Part shown: piece after piece, positions 1 through 7,787 of the stretch
Position numbering within the stretch: the stretch's first letter is position 1
How the letters are laid out: each line of letters opens with the position of its first letter
Source of the DNA: Streptomyces clavifer
GTDB lineage: Bacteria > Actinomycetota > Actinomycetes > Streptomycetales > Streptomycetaceae
DNA: 64,000 nucleotides
Assembly: GCA_014651175.1 (NCBI GenBank)
Contig: BMWJ01000010.1
Span: 186,001 to 250,000 of the forward strand
Reading direction: 5' to 3'
Program-made: the position numbers and the translations under genes
The notes under the pieces: model-generated
What the model saw: only the letters and a program-made list of their open reading frames with translations
Databases searched by the model: none
Told to the model about the DNA's origin: nothing

Positions 1-12
1 CCGCCGCCTCGC

Positions 13-912
13 TCACGGCCGGGACCGGCCGACGATCTCCCGTGCGAGTGACACGAGTCGGGGCAGTGCGGGGTGCCCGGGCCCGTCCCGCCGGGCCAGC
101 AGGACGGGCAGCGGCGGGGCGTCGTCGAGGGGCCGGAACGCGACCCCGGCGTGCGGGTGCATATCGGCTGTGGACGCGCCGGAGACCCCCGCCCCCCGCC
201 CGGCGGCGATGGCGGTGAGCCAGTCGTCGGTGTTGGCGACGGTGACCGTGGCGGCCGGCCGCGCGTGCGGGGGCCACAGATCGAGCGTGGTGGTCCCGGA
301 CACCGTGTTCAGGACGACGGCCTCCCCGGCCAGGTCCGCGAGCGACAGCGACCGGCCGGCCGCCAGCGGGCCGTCGGCGGCGACGGCCGCCACCCGGTCC
401 TCGGTGAACAGCAGCTCCGTGACGAGCCCCGGGGCGTCCACCGGCCCCCGCAGCAGTGCCGCGTCGACCTCGCCCCGCGTCAGCCCCGCCGTACGGTCGT
501 CGATCCTCCGCAGTTCGAGCGGGGTCAGGGGATGGCGCTGCTGCCACGTCCGCAGCAGGGGCGTGGTGTACGGGCCGAACGCCGACCAGGCGTGCCCGAG
601 CCGCAGCGGCCAGTGGCGCAGCCGTCCGGAGTCGACGGCCTCGTCGAAGGCGCCGACGGCGGCGGCCGCCTTGTCCCGGAAGAGGACGCCCTCGGCGGTC
701 AGGGCGAGATGGTGCGTCGACCGGTCGACGAGCCGGACGCCCAGGTGCTTCTCCAGGGACGCGAGCGTCCGGGATACGACGGGCTGGCTGAGGCGGAGCC
801 TCGCCGCGGCCCGGGTGACGCTGCCCTCGTCGGCGATCGCGAGGAAGGCCCGCAGATGGCGTACGTCGACACCGCGTCCGCCGGCCTCGCCGTCGCCCTG
901 TCCTGTGCTCAT
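13..912 (-). CDS. LysR-family transcriptional regulator
   Basis: A 299-residue protein with the LysR layout. An N-terminal winged helix-turn-helix starts at VDVRHLRAFLAIADEGSVTR and is followed by the usual TRAAARLRLSQPVVSRTLASLE recognition region, then a LysR substrate-binding domain over the rest. An upstream in-frame ATG would add 11 residues. The ATG at 912 was chosen because it starts close to the conserved HTH. The gene is divergent from the EamA exporter at 1053, the classic arrangement in which a LysR protein controls the neighbouring transporter and itself from the shared 140-bp gap. The effector is not predictable from sequence. Confidence 0.88.
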   Translation of the reverse strand: MSTGQGDGEAGGRGVDVRHLRAFLAIADEGSVTRAAARLRLSQPVVSRTLASLEKHLGVRLVDRSTHHLALTAEGVLFRDKAAAAVGAFDEAVDSGRLRHWPLRLGHAWSAFGPYTTPLLRTWQQRHPLTPLELRRIDDRTAGLTRGEVDAALLRGPVDAPGLVTELLFTEDRVAAVAADGPLAAGRSLSLADLAGEAVVLNTVSGTTTLDLWPPHARPAATVTVANTDDWLTAIAAGRGAGVSGASTADMHPHAGVAFRPLDDAPPLPVLLARRDGPGHPALPRLVSLAREIVGRSRP

Positions 913-1052
913 GCGTGGGGAGCATAACGGGAGCGCAATCGGCATTTCACGTGCGGCGCGCGCGTCCTTACGGTGAGGAGGTGGGGGCCGTCGGTCTGGT
1001 GCCGTATCGTAGACTTCGTAGTGCAGTATGTTGAACTTTTGAAAGGTGTCAG

Positions 1053-2018
1053 GTGAACGACCCGCGGAGTACCGCAGAGCCGGCCGCAGCCGTCGCCGTA
1101 CCGGAGGCGGTGTCCGCGCTCGACGAGCCCGGCCACGGCCGACCGGGCCGCCCCGGCGCCCGCAGGGCCGCCCTGGGGCCGGTCGCGTTGGTGGTCGCGG
1201 GCGGGCTCTCCGTGCAGTTCGGCGCGGCGGTGGCGGTGCTGCTGATGCCGAGGGCGGGTGCGCTCGGCGTGGTCACCCTGCGCCTCGTCGCCGCCGCGCT
1301 CGTGCTGCTGGTCATCTGCCGTCCGAAGCTGCGCGGCCACTCCCGCGCGGACTGGGGCACCGTGGTGGCGTTCGGCATCGCGATGGGCGCCATGAACACG
1401 CTCTTCTACCAGGCCGCCGACCGCATTCCGCTGGGCGCGGCCGTCACGCTGGAGGTGCTCGGCCCGCTGGTCCTCTCCGTGGTCGTCTCCCGCCGCCTGG
1501 TCAACCTCGTCTGGGCGGGCGTGGCGCTCGGCGGTGTCCTCCTGCTGAGCGGCGGGGGATTCGACCGTCTGGACCCGGTGGGGGCGGCGTGCGCCCTGGG
1601 GGCGGGCGCCATGTGGGCGGCGTACATCGTCTTCAGCGCGCGCACCGGCCGCCGCTTCCCGCAGGCCGACGGCCTGGCCCTGGCGATGGTGGTGGCCGCG
1701 GTCCTCTCGCTGCCCCTCGGCATCATGGAGGCCGGGTCGAGACTCCTGGTCCCGTCCACGCTGGCCCTCGGTGTGGCGGTGGCCGTGCTGAGCTCGGTCC
1801 TCCCGTACACCCTGGAGCTCATGGCCCTGCGCCGGCTGCCCGCCCCCACCTTCGCGATCCTGATGAGCCTGGAGCCCGCCATCGCCGCCACGGCGGGCTT
1901 CCTCATCCTCGACCAGGCGCTCTCCACGACCGACGCCCTGGCCATCGCCCTGGTCATCGGCGCCAGCATGGGCGCGGTGCGCGCCACGTCGCGGAGAGGG
2001 AGGATGGAAGGGACCTGA
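1053..2018 (+). CDS. EamA/DMT-superfamily exporter
   Basis: A 321-residue, strongly hydrophobic protein with about ten membrane segments arranged as two EamA repeats after a charged, Pro/Gly-rich N-terminal tail of about 40 residues. It begins at GTG 1053, ten bases after a GAAAGG ribosome-binding site. EamA proteins usually export amino acids, nucleotides or drugs across the cytoplasmic membrane. The second repeat contains the family-typical stretch LPAPTFAILMSLEPAIAATA. Regulation by the divergent LysR protein is likely. The substrate is unknown. Confidence 0.87.
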   Translation: MNDPRSTAEPAAAVAVPEAVSALDEPGHGRPGRPGARRAALGPVALVVAGGLSVQFGAAVAVLLMPRAGALGVVTLRLVAAALVLLVICRPKLRGHSRADWGTVVAFGIAMGAMNTLFYQAADRIPLGAAVTLEVLGPLVLSVVVSRRLVNLVWAGVALGGVLLLSGGGFDRLDPVGAACALGAGAMWAAYIVFSARTGRRFPQADGLALAMVVAAVLSLPLGIMEAGSRLLVPSTLALGVAVAVLSSVLPYTLELMALRRLPAPTFAILMSLEPAIAATAGFLILDQALSTTDALAIALVIGASMGAVRATSRRGRMEGT

Positions 2019-2034
2019 GGAAGGAGGCCCGCCC

Positions 2035-2196
2035 ATGGGATCCGTGAAGGAGACCGATGAGTACGACGGGCTGTACGCGCACACCCCCTCGCAGGCCGAG
2101 GGCGACCGCGACGAACCTGCGGGCCGGGCCGCCGAGACCCACCCGGACGTCCCGCGGACCGAACCCTCGCAGGCCGAGGGCGACCGTACCGAGTAG
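2035..2196 (+). CDS. 53-residue hydrophilic small protein with an internal repeat
   Basis: The frame opens at ATG 2035 (MGSVKETDEYDGLYAHTPSQ) seven bases after a strong GAGGAAGGAGG ribosome-binding site and closes at TAG 2194-2196. It is acidic and hydrophilic, with no Cys and no hydrophobic helix. The octapeptide PSQAEGDR occurs twice, near residues 18-25 and 44-51. It sits 16 bases after the exporter and is probably co-transcribed with it. Third codon positions are almost all G or C, as expected for a real Streptomyces gene. No function is recognised. Confidence 0.7.
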   Translation: MGSVKETDEYDGLYAHTPSQAEGDRDEPAGRAAETHPDVPRTEPSQAEGDRTE

Positions 2197-2203
2197 GCGT
2201 GGG

Positions 2204-2638
2204 TCAGGCGTCGAAGGGCAGGATGCGGAACGCGGCGAATCCGGGCGTCAGGGGTGTGATGGCCCGGAAGTCGCGCTGATCGAGGGTGAAGATGCGATCG
2301 GTCCTGTACCGGTCCGCGAGGACGACGCCCACCGCGTCCGCGAGATCCAGCCTCAGCCCCTCGTACGTGCGGCGCACCTGGTGCGCCGCACCGAGGTCTG
2401 CGGGCTTCAGCTCGGCCAGCCTGTACTGGCCGTCCGCCATGCGGGAGTTCAGTGCCTCCATCACCTGCATCGCGGCCGGGAAGCCGAGGTCCCGGTGCAC
2501 CAGGTGATCCAGTTCGGTGACGACGAGCGGTGAGATGGCGAGCCTCTCGTGCTCGAGGATCTTTGCGGCCTCGGGATGCTCCGGCTGTGCCGCATCGAAG
2601 GCGGCGTACAGGGCGGACGTGTCGGCAACGATGATCAA
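2204..2638 (-). CDS. vapC: PIN-domain toxin, VapC type
   Basis: A 144-residue PIN-domain protein, the usual length for VapC ribonucleases. The acidic metal-binding set is visible: Asp6 in VADTSAL, Glu42 in VVTELDHL, Asp98/Asp101 in RLDLADAV and Asp120/Asp123 in LDQRDF. VapC proteins cleave specific RNAs (tRNA or rRNA) with Mg2+ or Mn2+ and are held inactive by the partner antitoxin. The start overlaps the antitoxin stop by four bases (ATGA), so the two are translationally coupled. Confidence 0.9.
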   Translation of the reverse strand: MIIVADTSALYAAFDAAQPEHPEAAKILEHERLAISPLVVTELDHLVHRDLGFPAAMQVMEALNSRMADGQYRLAELKPADLGAAHQVRRTYEGLRLDLADAVGVVLADRYRTDRIFTLDQRDFRAITPLTPGFAAFRILPFDA

Positions 2639-2877
2639 CGCCGTGCCGCGCGTTCCTTGATGTGCCCGTAGAGGGTGTCGTCCATGGCCTCGGGGGTGAG
2701 CGGACGCCCGCTGTCGAAGACCGGAAGCCTCTGGGTCCCCTTCGGGCGCTCAGCGTTCTCGAGGAGCATTGCGACGCCACGCCTGATGAGCTCGGCCTTG
2801 CTGATCCCCGTGGCCGACGACTCGGCGTCCAGTCGTACTTCCAGGTCCTCCGGAAGGTACACCGTCGTCTTTTTCAT
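2635..2877 (-). CDS. vapB: ribbon-helix-helix antitoxin, VapB/CopG type
   Basis: An 80-residue protein whose first half, MKKTTVYLPEDLEVRLDAES followed by GISKAELIRRGVAMLL, is a ribbon-helix-helix DNA-binding domain. The C-terminal tail (about 45-80) should wrap the toxin. It begins at ATG 2877, just downstream of a near-perfect 26-bp palindrome that is the expected operator. Antitoxins of this class bind DNA as dimers and repress their own operon, more tightly when complexed with toxin. The partner is the PIN protein immediately downstream. Confidence 0.88.
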   Translation of the reverse strand: MKKTTVYLPEDLEVRLDAESSATGISKAELIRRGVAMLLENAERPKGTQRLPVFDSGRPLTPEAMDDTLYGHIKERAARR

Positions 2878-2890
2878 GCCCCACAGGGTA

Positions 2891-2916
2891 CCACCTGCCA
2901 TACGTAGGGCAGGTGG
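2891..2916. promoter_or_regulatory. VapB operator palindrome
   Basis: Arms CCACCTGCC (2891-2899) and GGCAGGTGG (2908-2916) are perfect inverted repeats around a central TACGTA, giving 26 bp with one mismatched pair (A2900/G2907). It ends 14 bp upstream of the antitoxin ATG, where an autorepressor would block transcription. Confidence 0.72.
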
Positions 2917-3165
2917 AAGGTCCCTGTTTGCCACGGTCCGCGGCCATGGACGACAGCGTGTAGGTGGGCAACGCGGGGACGGATGCCGCGGTACGCGGAG
3001 GAGGAGTCCGTGGTGCTGACCGTCCGCCGGCCGCCCGTCCCCGGCTGCGGGGTGACCGGCGGCGCCTGACCGGGGGACCGCCTCCGCGGTTGAGGGCGGT
3101 TCGTTTTTCGTCACAGGCGATGCCTGGCACTCGTGCCGGCGGTCGTACCGGTCGACGATGGACCC

Positions 3166-3561
3166 ATGAGCAACGAACCCATCTCCCTTGCCAAGGCCCT
3201 GGCCTCGTTCGACGCCCTCTGGAGCCCCCGCATCGTCACGCGTGTCAACGACTACGACGTCCGCATCGCCAAGGTCGCGGGCGAACACGTCTGGCACGTC
3301 CACGACGACACCGACGAGTTCTTCCTGGTCCTCGACGGCGAGTTGCACATCGCGCTGCGGGAGCCCGCGGGCGAACGCACGGTCCTCCTCCCGCAGGGCG
3401 CGGTCTTCACCGTTCCCCGGGGCGTGGAGCACAAGCCGCACGCTCCGTCCGGCGCCGCCATCCTGATGTTCGAGCCCACCGGGACGCCCAGCGTGGGTGA
3501 CCGGCACGACGACCTGCCGGACCACGTGGACGCTACGACCGGGCACCCGCTCGCCACCTGA
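3166..3561 (+). CDS. cupin-fold protein
   Basis: A 131-residue single-domain cupin. The metal-binding motif is seen as [20 protein letters not shown] (His and Glu ligands near residues 43-58), and the second motif as [17 protein letters not shown]. It could be a small dioxygenase, isomerase or binding protein. The family does not fix the reaction. The start at ATG 3166 was chosen over an upstream ATG (3133) because the cupin fold begins soon after it. It stands alone, with no operon partner. Confidence 0.85.
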   Translation: MSNEPISLAKALASFDALWSPRIVTRVNDYDVRIAKVAGEHVWHVHDDTDEFFLVLDGELHIALREPAGERTVLLPQGAVFTVPRGVEHKPHAPSGAAILMFEPTGTPSVGDRHDDLPDHVDATTGHPLAT

Positions 3562-3605
3562 ACCGGCCTTTCTCCGGGCGCGGTTGTTCCCAGCGAAAAA
3601 ACCAT

Positions 3606-3619
3606 GCAAGCATGCTTGC
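3606..3619. promoter_or_regulatory. palindromic operator candidate of the acyl-CoA catabolic operon
   Basis: GCAAGCATGCTTGC is a perfect 14-bp palindrome 61 bp upstream of the first gene of the operon (GTG 3680). Its right arm overlaps TTGCTT (3616-3621), a possible -35 element with CATGCT 17 bases on. Perfect palindromes of this size suit TetR dimers, and the operon's last gene (13459-14052) encodes a TetR protein. The pairing is inferred from position. Confidence 0.55.
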
Positions 3620-3679
3620 TTGTTTTCTGGGGCGCTGGCATGCTCCGGGGCACACCGCCACGCCCCGAGGGAGTGCACC

Positions 3680-4486
3680 GTGTCCGATGCCGCAGCCGTG
3701 ACCGTCGCCGTGCTCGACGACCTGCGCCTGGAGAGCGACGAACTCGACCTGCTGGTCGCGGGACTGGGCGCCGGAGGATGGGCGGGGCCGACACCCGCCG
3801 AAGGGTGGACCGTCGCGCACCAGATCGCCCATCTGAACTGGACCGACGAGGTCGCGCTGATCGCCGTCACCGAGCCCGACGGGTTCGCCGCCGAGGTGGA
3901 CAGGGCGCTCGCCGCACCGAAGAGCTTCGTCGATCGGGCGGCGGCCGAGAGGGTCGCCCTCCTCTCGCCCGAAGCCCTGCTCGCGCAGTGGCGGCAGGAT
4001 CGGACGCGGCTCCACCAGGCCCTGCGGGACGCGCCTGCCGGGGCGCGTTTCCCCTGGTACGGACCGCCCATGAGCGTCGCCTCGATGGCGACCGCGCGGC
4101 TCATGGAGACCTGGGCCCACGGGCAGGACGTCGCCGACGCCCTCGGGGTGGCTCGGAAGCCGACCGCGCGGCTGCGGCACGTGGCCCGGATCGGGGTGCG
4201 GGCCCGGGACTACGCCTACTTCGTTCGGGGCGAGCAGCCGCCGGGCGAGCCGTTCCGGGTGGAGCTGGAGGGGCCGGGCGGCGAGGTGACCGGGTACGGC
4301 CCCGAGGACGCGGCCCAGCGCGTCACGGGCCCCCTGCTCGACTTCTGCCTGCTCGTCACCCAGCGGGCCCACCGCGACGACCTCGCCCTGGAGGCCGTGG
4401 GGGCGGACGCCGGCCACTGGCTGGACATCGCCCAGGCCTTCGCCGGACCCGCCGGCCCCGGGCGCTCCCCGAAGGGGGACCGATGA
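3680..4486 (+). CDS. TIGR03084-type (DinB/mycothiol-isomerase fold) protein
   Basis: A 268-residue protein starting at GTG 3680 after a GAGGGA ribosome-binding site. Its N-terminal half ([20 protein letters not shown] then [14 protein letters not shown]) is typical of the actinobacterial DinB/maleylpyruvate-isomerase-like fold that binds a metal through histidines. The family TIGR03084 is of unknown activity, but it repeatedly sits in CoA-ester degradation clusters. Here it is first in a tightly packed operon. Its stop overlaps the next ATG by four bases, so translation is coupled to the AtuA-family gene. Confidence 0.8.
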   Translation: MSDAAAVTVAVLDDLRLESDELDLLVAGLGAGGWAGPTPAEGWTVAHQIAHLNWTDEVALIAVTEPDGFAAEVDRALAAPKSFVDRAAAERVALLSPEALLAQWRQDRTRLHQALRDAPAGARFPWYGPPMSVASMATARLMETWAHGQDVADALGVARKPTARLRHVARIGVRARDYAYFVRGEQPPGEPFRVELEGPGGEVTGYGPEDAAQRVTGPLLDFCLLVTQRAHRDDLALEAVGADAGHWLDIAQAFAGPAGPGRSPKGDR

Positions 4487-6185
4487 CGCGGCCGCTGCGG
4501 ATCGGCAACGCCTCCGGGTTCTACGGCGACCGCTTCGACGCCGTACGGGAGATGCTCACCGGCGGCCCCCTCGACGTCCTGACCGGGGACTACCTCGCCG
4601 AACTCACCATGCTGATCCTGGGCCGCAGCCGGCTCAAGGACCCCGGCCGCGGATACGCCACCACGTTCCTGCGGCAGCTGGAGGAGAACCTCGGCCTCGC
4701 CCACGAGCGGGGCGTGAAGATCGTCACCAACGCCGGAGGGCTCAATCCGGCCGGACTCGCCGACGCCGTACGGGCACTGGCCGACAAGGCGGGCCTGCCC
4801 GTGCGGGTCGCCCACGTCGAGGGCGACGCCCTGCCCGCGCCCGACGGATTCCTCACCGCCAACGCCTACCTCGGCGGCGCGGGCATCGCGGCCTGCCTGC
4901 GCGCCGGGGCGGACGTCGTCGTCACCGGACGCGTCACCGACGCCGCCCTCGTCACCGGACCCGCCGCCGCCCACTTCGGCTGGGGGCCCGAGGACCACGA
5001 CGCCCTCGCCGGGGCCGTCGTCGCCGGGCACGTGCTGGAGTGCGGGACGCAGGCCACCGGAGGGAACTACGCCTTCTTCGGGGCGCACGACCTCCGCCGC
5101 CCCGGCTTCCCGCTCGCCGAGATCCACGAGGACGGCACCTCGGTGATCACCAAGCACGACGGCACGGGAGGCGTCGTCGACGTCGGGACGGTCACCGCCC
5201 AGCTCCTGTACGAGACCGCCGGGGCCCGGTACGCCGGCCCCGACGTCACCGCCCGGCTCGACACCGTACGGCTGACGCGGGGCGGGCCGGACCGCGTACG
5301 GATCTCCGGGGTGCGGGGCGAGGCCCCGCCGCCCACGCTCAAGGTCGGGCTCAACCGGCTGGGCGGATGGCGCAACGAGGTCGTCTTCGTGCTGACCGGC
5401 CTCGACATCGAGGCCAAGGCGCGGCTCGTGAAGGACCAGTTCGCCGATGCCCTGGCCCGGGGGAGCGCCGGCCCGCGGAGGTGAGGTGGGAGCTCGCCCG
5501 TACCGACCGGGCCGACGCCCCCACCGAGGAGACCGCGAGCGCCCTGCTCCGCCTCGTCGTACGCGACGGGGACGCGGACACGGTCGGCCGTGCGGTGTCC
5601 GGGGCGGCCGTCGAGCTGGCCCTCGGCAGCTACCCGGGCTTCCACCTGACGGCCCCGCCGGGAAAGGGCGCCCCGTACGGGGTGTTCGAGGCCCGGTACG
5701 TGCCGGTGGAAGAGGTCGGGCACGTCGCCGTCCTGCCGGACGGGGAGCGGCTGGCCGTCCCCGCAGAAGGGCCCCGCAAGGAGCTCGAACCCCTGCCGGA
5801 ACCCGGACTTCCCGAGCCCCTGCCGCCCGGCCCCGCCCGCACCGTCCCCCTCGGCCGCGTCGCCGGAGCCCGCAGCGGCGACAAGGGCGGCGACGCCAAC
5901 GTCGGTGTGTGGGTACGGACCGACGACGCCTGGCGGTGGCTGGCCCGCGAGCTGACCGTCGCACGCTTCCAGGAACTGCTCCCGGAGACCGCCGGACTCA
6001 CCGTCGTACGCCATGTCCTGCCGAACCTGCGGGCGCTCAACTTCGTCGTCCACGGCCTCCTCGGCGAGGGGGTCGCCGCACAGGCGCGCTTCGATCCGCA
6101 GGCCAAGGCGGTGGGGGAGTGGCTGCGCTCCCGGCACCTCCCCGTCCCCGCAGCGCTCCTGGAAGAACCGGAGGTGACCGCATGA
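4483..6185 (+). pseudogene. AtuA-family acyclic terpene utilisation protein, split by a one-base frameshift
   Basis: The N-terminal part (4483-5484) begins [20 protein letters not shown] and covers the AtuA (DUF1446) core up to FADALAR. It then runs into a stop at 5482-5484. The rest continues in another frame from about 5463 (AEVRWELARTDRAD) to the stop at 6183-6185 and carries the C-terminal domain with GARSGDKGGDANVGVW. Adding one G to the five-G run at 5459-5463 joins the halves into a single frame of about 567 codons, near the family length. It overlaps both neighbours by ATGA, as in an intact operon. This may be a sequencing or assembly error rather than real decay. The role of AtuA in citronellol/geraniol breakdown is unresolved. 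Confidence 0.78.
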
Positions 6186-7780
6186 CCGTCCTGCCCACCG
6201 CACTCGACACCGCCGGACCCGAGTACACCGCCCACCGCGAGGCCATGCTCGCGAAGCTCGCCGAGCTCGACACCGAGCACGCCAAGGCCCTGGCGGGCGG
6301 CGGCGAGAAGTACGTGGCGCGGCACCGCAAGCGCGGCAAGCTGCTGGCCCGCGAGCGCATCGAGCTGCTGATCGACCCGGACACCCCGTTCCTGGAGCTG
6401 TCCCCGCTCGCCGCCTGGGGCAGCGACTACGCGGTCGGCGCCTCGCTCGTCACCGGGATCGGGGTCGTGGAGGGGGTCGAGTGCCTGATCACCGCCAACG
6501 ACCCGACCGTACGCGGCGGAGCCTCCAACCCGTGGACGCTCAAGAAGGCCCTGCGGGCCAACGAGATCGCCTTCGCCAACCGGCTGCCCTGCGTCAGCCT
6601 CGTCGAGTCGGGCGGCGCCGACCTGCCCTCCCAGAAGGAGATCTTCATCCCGGGGGGTGCGCTGTTCCGCGACATCACCCGGCTCTCGGCGGCCGGGATC
6701 CCGACCGTCGCCGTCGTCTTCGGGAACTCCACCGCCGGCGGCGCGTACGTCCCCGGCATGTCCGACCACACCGTGATGATCAAGGAGCAGTCCAAGGTCT
6801 TCCTCGGCGGCCCGCCCCTCGTCAAGATGGCCACCGGCGAGGAGAGCGACGACGAATCGCTCGGCGGCGCCGAGATGCACGCCCGCACGTCCGGGCTCGC
6901 CGACCACTTCGCGCTCGACGAGCACGACGCGCTGCGCCAGGCCCGACGCATCGTCGCCCGGCTCAACTGGCGCAAGGCGCACGCCGATCCGGCGCCCGCC
7001 GAGCCGCCGAAGTACGACGAGGACGAGCTGGTCGGGATCGTGCCCGGGGACCTCAAGATCCCCTTCGACCCGCGCGAGGTCATCGCCCGGCTGGTCGACG
7101 GATCGGACTTCGACGCGTTCAAGCCGCTGTACGGGACGAGCCTCGTCACCGGCTGGGCCCGGCTCCACGGCTACCCGGTCGGCATCCTGGCCAACGCCCA
7201 GGGTGTGCTGTTCAGCGAGGAGTCGCAGAAGGCCGCGCAGTTCATCCAGCTCGCCAACCAGCGCGACATCCCGCTCCTCTTCCTGCACAACACCACCGGC
7301 TACATGGTCGGCAAGGAGTACGAGCAGGGCGGCATCATCAAGCACGGCGCGATGATGATCAACGCGGTGTCGAACTCCAGGGTCCCGCACCTGTCGGTCC
7401 TCATGGGCGCCTCCTACGGCGCCGGCCACTACGGCATGTGCGGCCGCGCCTACGACCCCCGTTTCCTCTTCGCCTGGCCCAGCAGCAAGTCCGCCGTCAT
7501 GGGCCCCCAGCAGCTCGCCGGGGTGCTGTCCATCGTGGCCCGCGCCTCCTCCGCCGCCCGGGGCCTGCCCTACGACGACGAGGCCGACGCCGGACTGCGC
7601 GCCATGGTGGAGCAGCAGATCGAGTCGGAGTCACTGCCCGTGTTCCTGTCCGGGCGGCTGTACGACGACGGGGTCATCGACCCGCGCGACACCAGGACCG
7701 TCCTCGGGATGTGCCTGTCCGCGATCCACACGGCACCGGTCGAGGGCGCCCGCGGCGGCTTCGGCATCTTCCGGATGTGA
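6182..7780 (+). CDS. acyl-CoA carboxylase, carboxyltransferase (beta) subunit
   Basis: A 532-residue carboxyltransferase of the methylcrotonyl/geranyl-CoA carboxylase type. The N-terminal domain (about 30-290) has RHRKRGKLLARERIELLIDP and the acyl-CoA-binding GGADLPSQKEIF region. The C-terminal domain (about 300-530) has the biotin-site stretch GVLFSEESQKAAQFIQLANQ and GYMVGKEYEQGGIIKHGAKM-like residues (here GAMM). It transfers CO2 from carboxybiotin to the gamma carbon of a beta-methyl-branched unsaturated acyl-CoA. It overlaps the AtuA-family stop by four bases and precedes the biotin subunit by seven. The sequence alone does not separate methylcrotonyl- from geranyl-CoA substrates. Confidence 0.92.
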   Translation: MTVLPTALDTAGPEYTAHREAMLAKLAELDTEHAKALAGGGEKYVARHRKRGKLLARERIELLIDPDTPFLELSPLAAWGSDYAVGASLVTGIGVVEGVECLITANDPTVRGGASNPWTLKKALRANEIAFANRLPCVSLVESGGADLPSQKEIFIPGGALFRDITRLSAAGIPTVAVVFGNSTAGGAYVPGMSDHTVMIKEQSKVFLGGPPLVKMATGEESDDESLGGAEMHARTSGLADHFALDEHDALRQARRIVARLNWRKAHADPAPAEPPKYDEDELVGIVPGDLKIPFDPREVIARLVDGSDFDAFKPLYGTSLVTGWARLHGYPVGILANAQGVLFSEESQKAAQFIQLANQRDIPLLFLHNTTGYMVGKEYEQGGIIKHGAMMINAVSNSRVPHLSVLMGASYGAGHYGMCGRAYDPRFLFAWPSSKSAVMGPQQLAGVLSIVARASSAARGLPYDDEADAGLRAMVEQQIESESLPVFLSGRLYDDGVIDPRDTRTVLGMCLSAIHTAPVEGARGGFGIFRM

Positions 7781-7787
7781 GGCCCAG

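Noticed and set aside
73..927. Long open frames opposite real genes here and throughout the window
   Set aside because: High G+C removes stop codons on the opposite strand. These frames lack ribosome-binding sites and have mirror-type amino acid composition.
3077..3110. Possible intrinsic terminator, ACCGCC/GGCGGT stem followed by TCGTTTTT
   Set aside because: No gene on the same strand ends upstream of it, and the stem is short and bulged. It is not listed as a feature.
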